64,000 nucleotides of DNA from Streptomyces malaysiense (GTDB taxonomy: Bacteria > Actinomycetota > Actinomycetes > Streptomycetales > Streptomycetaceae), in assembly GCF_000980885.2 (NCBI RefSeq), contig NZ_LBDA02000055.1, positions 1 to 64,000 on the forward strand, given 5' to 3'. Positions 60,682 to 64,000 of this stretch are shown here, one piece after another. The notes beneath the pieces were generated by a model that had not been told where the DNA came from, did no database searches, and saw nothing but the letters and a program-made list of their open reading frames with translations. The translations under genes were made by a program, and so were the position numbers. How positions within the stretch are numbered: position 1 is the stretch's first letter; each line of letters starts with the position of its first letter.

Positions 60682-60877
60682 CGTTGCGTTCCTCCGTTGT
60701 TTTCAGGAAGCCGATCGGGCGAGCAGTGGGAATGCGAGGACGCTAACTCGACGAGCTGGGGAGTTTCCATGGATCCGGCCAAGCACCCCGGTAACTGCCG
60801 ATGAAAGCTGCCTCTTGACGACCCGACCGGCAAAGCAGTGGCATGGAGAGCGTCGGTTATCTGCGAAGGAGCGATTC
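60682..60877. other. Divergent promoter region of the biosynthetic operon
   Basis: 196 bases between the BacA-like gene and a divergent small gene. A TTGACG at 60815-60820 with TGGCAT-like bases 17-18 nt downstream is a possible promoter for the rightward gene. No repeat or operator stood out. Confidence 0.4.
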
Positions 60878-61321
60878 GTGAACCATTTCCCGGACCCGCC
60901 ACCGGTGACGGAACGGCTGAGCCGTGCCCTGCGGGACCTGTCGGCCGTCGAACGGTGGGCCGCGCACACCGGGACCGGCGGGCCGTCGGACGGCGGTTCG
61001 CCGGACGGTCCTGACGCGGAGGGCATGCGGGAGGGGACGTGGGAGGGGCCGCGGTTCGGGGTCGCCACCCAGTCCCGCGACGGGATGCACCAGGTCGTCG
61101 GCATCACCCGGGGGACGCCGGCCGGCACCGGACCGTGCGGTGAGCCGGCCGAGGCGGACCGCGTCGTACTGCATTCCTCGGTCCGGGCGCTGCTCGACAT
61201 GGCGGAGCACGAGAGCGGGCCGGCGCACACCGTGGTGGTCCTCACCGCCAGGGGCCCGCGCGTGCTGTCGTGCCGGCTCGGCGGTACGACGGTGACGGCC
61301 GGCGGAGCCGGTACGGACTGA
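60878..61321 (+). CDS. Hypothetical protein divergent from the biosynthetic operon
   Basis: 147 residues: an N-terminal helical part (PVTERLSRALRDLSAVERWAA), a Gly/Ser/Asp-rich linker, and a C-terminal beta-strand-rich module (RFGVATQSRDGMHQVVGITRG, HTVVVLTARGPRVLSCRLGG). GAAGGAG precedes GTG 60878. No family known to me. Its divergence from the operon suggests shared control; role unknown. Confidence 0.6.
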   Translation: MNHFPDPPPVTERLSRALRDLSAVERWAAHTGTGGPSDGGSPDGPDAEGMREGTWEGPRFGVATQSRDGMHQVVGITRGTPAGTGPCGEPAEADRVVLHSSVRALLDMAEHESGPAHTVVVLTARGPRVLSCRLGGTTVTAGGAGTD

Positions 61322-61547
61322 CCCGTTACCGCCTCACCCGCCCCACCCGGCCGCTCCCGCCCCGGCCGCTCGTTCCCGCCTCACCGGTGCGTTCCCGCAC
61401 CACCCTCCCGGATTCGCTTCCGTCCCTGCTCAGAGGCCGTTTCCGCGCGTTACCCGCGAGCGGTAACGGAGCGGGACCCTCGCGGGAATACCCCTCGCCA
61501 TATTCGAGGTGTCGGAAAGACCGGAGACACTTCAGGGGGCGGAAATC

Positions 61548-61715
61548 ATGGCTCGCAAGCTCACCAACTCGATCCGGATCGTCGTGGCCGTGGTGGCGCT
61601 GGCGCTGGGCGCCGCGGCTGTCGAGGCAGGCCACACGGACGCGCAGCGGCACGGTCACCACGTGACGGCCGAGGACAAGGGCCCGACCGTCACCAACCCG
61701 GTCGTCAGCGCGTAG
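61548..61715 (+). CDS. Tiny secreted peptide
   Basis: 55 residues. A basic start (MARKLTNSIRI) and a hydrophobic stretch VVAVVALALGAAAVEAG form a signal sequence, leaving a His/Asp-rich mature tail of about 25 residues (HTDAQRHGHHVTAEDKG). AGGGGGCGG precedes ATG 61548. No family. It sits convergent to the SARP-type regulator. It could be a small exported factor; nothing else in the sequence says what it does. Confidence 0.55.
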   Translation: MARKLTNSIRIVVAVVALALGAAAVEAGHTDAQRHGHHVTAEDKGPTVTNPVVSA

Positions 61716-61758
61716 TTCCCGGACCGTCGGTGAGACGACGGCCGGCCGTCGACGGCGG

Positions 61759-64000
61759 TCAGGTGCGCCGGGCGTTCGGGGGGATGCCCATCGCCGAGAA
61801 CAGTTCCTCGGCCTGCGCCGCGTGCTCGGCCGCCCATGCCTCGTCGCCCAGTGCGGCCGCCGCGTTCGCCAGGCCCGCCAGGGCGTAGGCCTCCTCGACC
61901 CGGTGGCCGACGGAGGACGCCAGTTCGTGGGCGCTGCTGTGCAGGGCGAGGGCGGACGCGTACTCCTGCTTGCGCCGCAGCACCCGGCCGATCACATTCT
62001 CCAGCTTCGCCTGGCGCAGCGGCGAGGAACCCGCCTGGGCGAGGGCCAGGGCGCGGTCCGCGAAGCCGGACGACTCATTGGGCCGGTCCAGGCGCTGGGC
62101 GATGTCGGCCGACAGCGCCAGGGTCATCGCGACATGGCCCTGGTCCATGGACTCGTCGCACAACTGGCGGGCGAGGAGCAGCGTCTCATCGGCCTGCGCG
62201 TACTCGCCGAGGCCCGTCTGCGCGAGGGCCAGGTCGGTGAGTGCCACCAACTTGCCGCCCTGCCTCCCCAGTCGCTCGGCGAGTTCCATCGCGCGCCGGG
62301 CCGCCGCCGCGGCCTCCTGGTACTTGCCCCACTGCTCGTACAGGGCGCTCAGCGCGGTGAGGCTCTCGGCCTCGGCGCGGGGCGATTCGAGTTCGCGCTC
62401 GCAGTCGATCGCCCACTGGAGGTGGGCGAGGGCCTCGGGGAAGCGGCCCAGCAGGCTCTTGTACAGGCCGAGGGTGCTCTCGGTGTGCGCCTGGGTGTGC
62501 CGGTCGCCCAGGCGGGCGGCGACGTCCCGGCCCTCCTCGGCGACCTTGACGCCTTCCTCGTAGCGGCCGAGCTTCCAGCAGGCGACGCCCAGGTTGGACA
62601 GGCTGACACCGAGCAGGTCCAGGTCGCCGAGGCGCCGGGCGGCCGTCACCGCGAGCCGGCACAGCTCCGCGAACTCCTGCAGATGGCCACGCGCGTTGAG
62701 GTGGAAGACGAGATTGCGGGCGAGGCACACCGCGTGCCGGTCGTGGCCGGACCGCTCGGCCAGGGTGACCAGGGACAGCAGCCCGGGGTGCTCGCGGGAG
62801 AACCAGACCTGTGTCCGCTTGTCGTCCGTGAAGTCGGGGAGCCGCGCCGTCGACGGCGGGATTCCGGTGGGCCGGCGCCGGCGCCCCGGGAACAGGACCT
62901 CGCAGGCCGTCTCGGTGGCCGTCAGGTAGTAGTCGAGCAGCCGCTCGACCGCGGCCTCGTCGTCCTGTGCGGTCGGCTCGCCGCGCAGGCTCCGGACGAA
63001 GCTGCGCACCAGGTCGTGCATGGTGTACAGGCCGATCTCCGGTTGCAGCACCAGGTGCACGTCGAGCAGTCGTTCCAGCGTGTCCTCGGCGATCCGGACG
63101 TCCATGCCGAGCAGGGCGGCCGCCGAGTAGACATCGATGTCCCCGCCGGGGTGCAGGGCGAGGGTCCGGAAGGCGGTCCGGGAGTCCTTGTCCAGGGCCT
63201 GGTACGACAGCCGCAGCGTCGCGGCGATGCTCCGCTCGCCCAGGCTGAGTTCGTCCAGCCGGCGGGTCTCGTCCCGCAGCCGTTCGACCAGGTACGCCAG
63301 GGTCCAGCGGGGGCGGTTGCGCAGCCGGGCCGTGGCGATGCGCAGGGCGAGCGGCAGATACCCGCACAGCCGGGCCAGTTCGGCGGCGGCCTCGGGCTCC
63401 GCGGACACCCGCTGTCTGCCGAGGATGTCCTCGATCAGGGTGGCGCTCTCCTCGGGGGACATCAGGCCGATGGAGATCCAGTCGGCTCCGTCGAGGTCCA
63501 CCAGCCGGGCCCGGCTGGTGACGAGGAGGAGGCAGTCCGGCGAGGCGGGCAGCAGATGCAGGATCGTTCCGGCTTCGGTGGCGTTGTCGACGAGGAGCAG
63601 CACCCGCTTGCCCCTCAGGGTGGCCCGCCACAGGGCCGCGCGCCCGGCGTCGTCCTCGGGCAGCTGCTGTCCCGGACCGGGTACGCCCATGGTGCGCAGC
63701 AGGAAGGCGAGGGCGGCACCGGTGGTCACGGGCTGCTCGCCGGGGGTGTACCCGCGCAGGTCGATATGGATCTGGCCGTCCGGGTACGCCGCGGCGAGCC
63801 GGTGCGCGGCCCGCACCGCCAGGGTGGTCTTCCCGCTGCCGCCCATGCCGTCGATGGCGACGATCCGGGTGGCCTGCCCGTCCTCGTGACGCGCGTAGCC
63901 CAATAACTCCTGGAGTTCGCGGTCGCGGCCGGTGAAGTCGGCGAGGTCGTGCGGGAGGGTGGAGGGCGCCTTGATCTCCGGGGCGGCCGGGACGGGGACG
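61759..64000 (-). CDS. SARP/AfsR-type regulator with NB-ARC and TPR domains, 5' end outside window
   Basis: About 747 residues are visible; the frame runs off the right edge. The visible N-terminal part has LPHDLADFTGRDRELQELL, typical of the join after the SARP BTAD domain, then the NB-ARC ATPase: Walker A GMGGSGKTT, Walker B VLLLVDNATEAG and LTLAYL-type downstream helices, then a C-terminal TPR array (EGVKVAEEGRDVAARLGDRHTQAHTESTLG and following). The DNA-binding domain would lie beyond 64000. The codon TTA for leucine (63904-63906) is in frame, so expression may need the bldA tRNA. It lies beside the biosynthetic operon and may be its activator. Confidence 0.85.
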   Translation of the reverse strand, partial: VPVPAAPEIKAPSTLPHDLADFTGRDRELQELLGYARHEDGQATRIVAIDGMGGSGKTTLAVRAAHRLAAAYPDGQIHIDLRGYTPGEQPVTTGAALAFLLRTMGVPGPGQQLPEDDAGRAALWRATLRGKRVLLLVDNATEAGTILHLLPASPDCLLLVTSRARLVDLDGADWISIGLMSPEESATLIEDILGRQRVSAEPEAAAELARLCGYLPLALRIATARLRNRPRWTLAYLVERLRDETRRLDELSLGERSIAATLRLSYQALDKDSRTAFRTLALHPGGDIDVYSAAALLGMDVRIAEDTLERLLDVHLVLQPEIGLYTMHDLVRSFVRSLRGEPTAQDDEAAVERLLDYYLTATETACEVLFPGRRRRPTGIPPSTARLPDFTDDKRTQVWFSREHPGLLSLVTLAERSGHDRHAVCLARNLVFHLNARGHLQEFAELCRLAVTAARRLGDLDLLGVSLSNLGVACWKLGRYEEGVKVAEEGRDVAARLGDRHTQAHTESTLGLYKSLLGRFPEALAHLQWAIDCERELESPRAEAESLTALSALYEQWGKYQEAAAAARRAMELAERLGRQGGKLVALTDLALAQTGLGEYAQADETLLLARQLCDESMDQGHVAMTLALSADIAQRLDRPNESSGFADRALALAQAGSSPLRQAKLENVIGRVLRRKQEYASALALHSSAHELASSVGHRVEEAYALAGLANAAAALGDEAWAAEHAAQAEELFSAMGIPPNARRT

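Overview
The window is a high-GC actinobacterial chromosome segment, almost certainly Streptomyces. Third codon positions are nearly all G or C, GTG starts are common, an in-frame TTA codon occurs once (in a SARP/AfsR-type regulator), and the families are typical of the genus (DUF2637, LAL and PucR regulators, NIS siderophore synthetases, a GH25 lysin). I saw no tRNA, rRNA, CRISPR array or insertion sequence.

Layout. 1-5.1 kb: a PP2C-like protein cut by the window edge, a PoxB-type pyruvate dehydrogenase, an anti-sigma-type ATPase and a DUF2637 membrane protein. 5.4-8.3 kb: a GntR regulator, a minisatellite of about 33-nt units (6.2-6.8 kb), a DUF2231 membrane protein and a TPR-like protein. 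8.4-17.1 kb: purine oxidation block A, with a PucR regulator divergent from a three-subunit xanthine dehydrogenase, an AzgA-type purine permease and XdhC. 17.2-31.3 kb: mixed genes (LysE exporter, SRPBCC protein, polysaccharide deacetylase, patatin, XRE regulator divergent from a quinone reductase, trypsin, LAL regulator, GAF-LuxR regulator divergent from two acyl-CoA synthetases, a zinc-ribbon protein). 31.5-43.8 kb: purine block B, holding glyoxylate carboligase, catalase, tartronate semialdehyde reductase, hydroxypyruvate isomerase, a thiamine-binding protein, a Fis-like protein, OHCU decarboxylase, HIU hydrolase, uricase, 8-oxoguanine deaminase and an NCS2 xanthine/uracil-type permease. 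43.8-50.3 kb: housekeeping genes, a phage-like lysis cassette with a broken peptidase gene, and a VWA operon. 50.3-54.4 kb: two head-to-head NIS siderophore synthetases and a secreted CAP protein. 54.7-64 kb: a compact eight-gene operon (BacA-like prephenate decarboxylase, ornithine cyclodeaminase-like enzyme, PhzF, DUF1330, PaaK-like adenylating enzyme, class IV aminotransferase, Dabb protein, small protein), then a divergent small gene, a tiny secreted peptide and a SARP/AfsR-type regulator that runs off the right edge.

How the genes fit together. Blocks A and B give import of purine bases, their conversion to urate, then urate to allantoin, and the glyoxylate arm (glyoxylate to tartronate semialdehyde to glycerate). 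Allantoinase, allantoicase and the allantoin regulator are not here and must lie elsewhere. Two promoter-level patterns tie block B together. An 18-nt operator differing at one base overlaps the -35 element of both the catalase and the uricase-operon promoters, which would couple H2O2 disposal to the peroxide-producing uricase. Paired TTCC-type boxes exactly 21 bp apart sit at the start sites of the glyoxylate carboligase and hydroxypyruvate isomerase promoters.

The best candidate for an undescribed system is the 54.7-60.7 kb operon. Its enzymes look like a small pathway that takes prephenate to a non-aromatic amino- or keto-acid product, next to a possibly bldA-dependent pathway regulator. 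Product and boundaries are inference.
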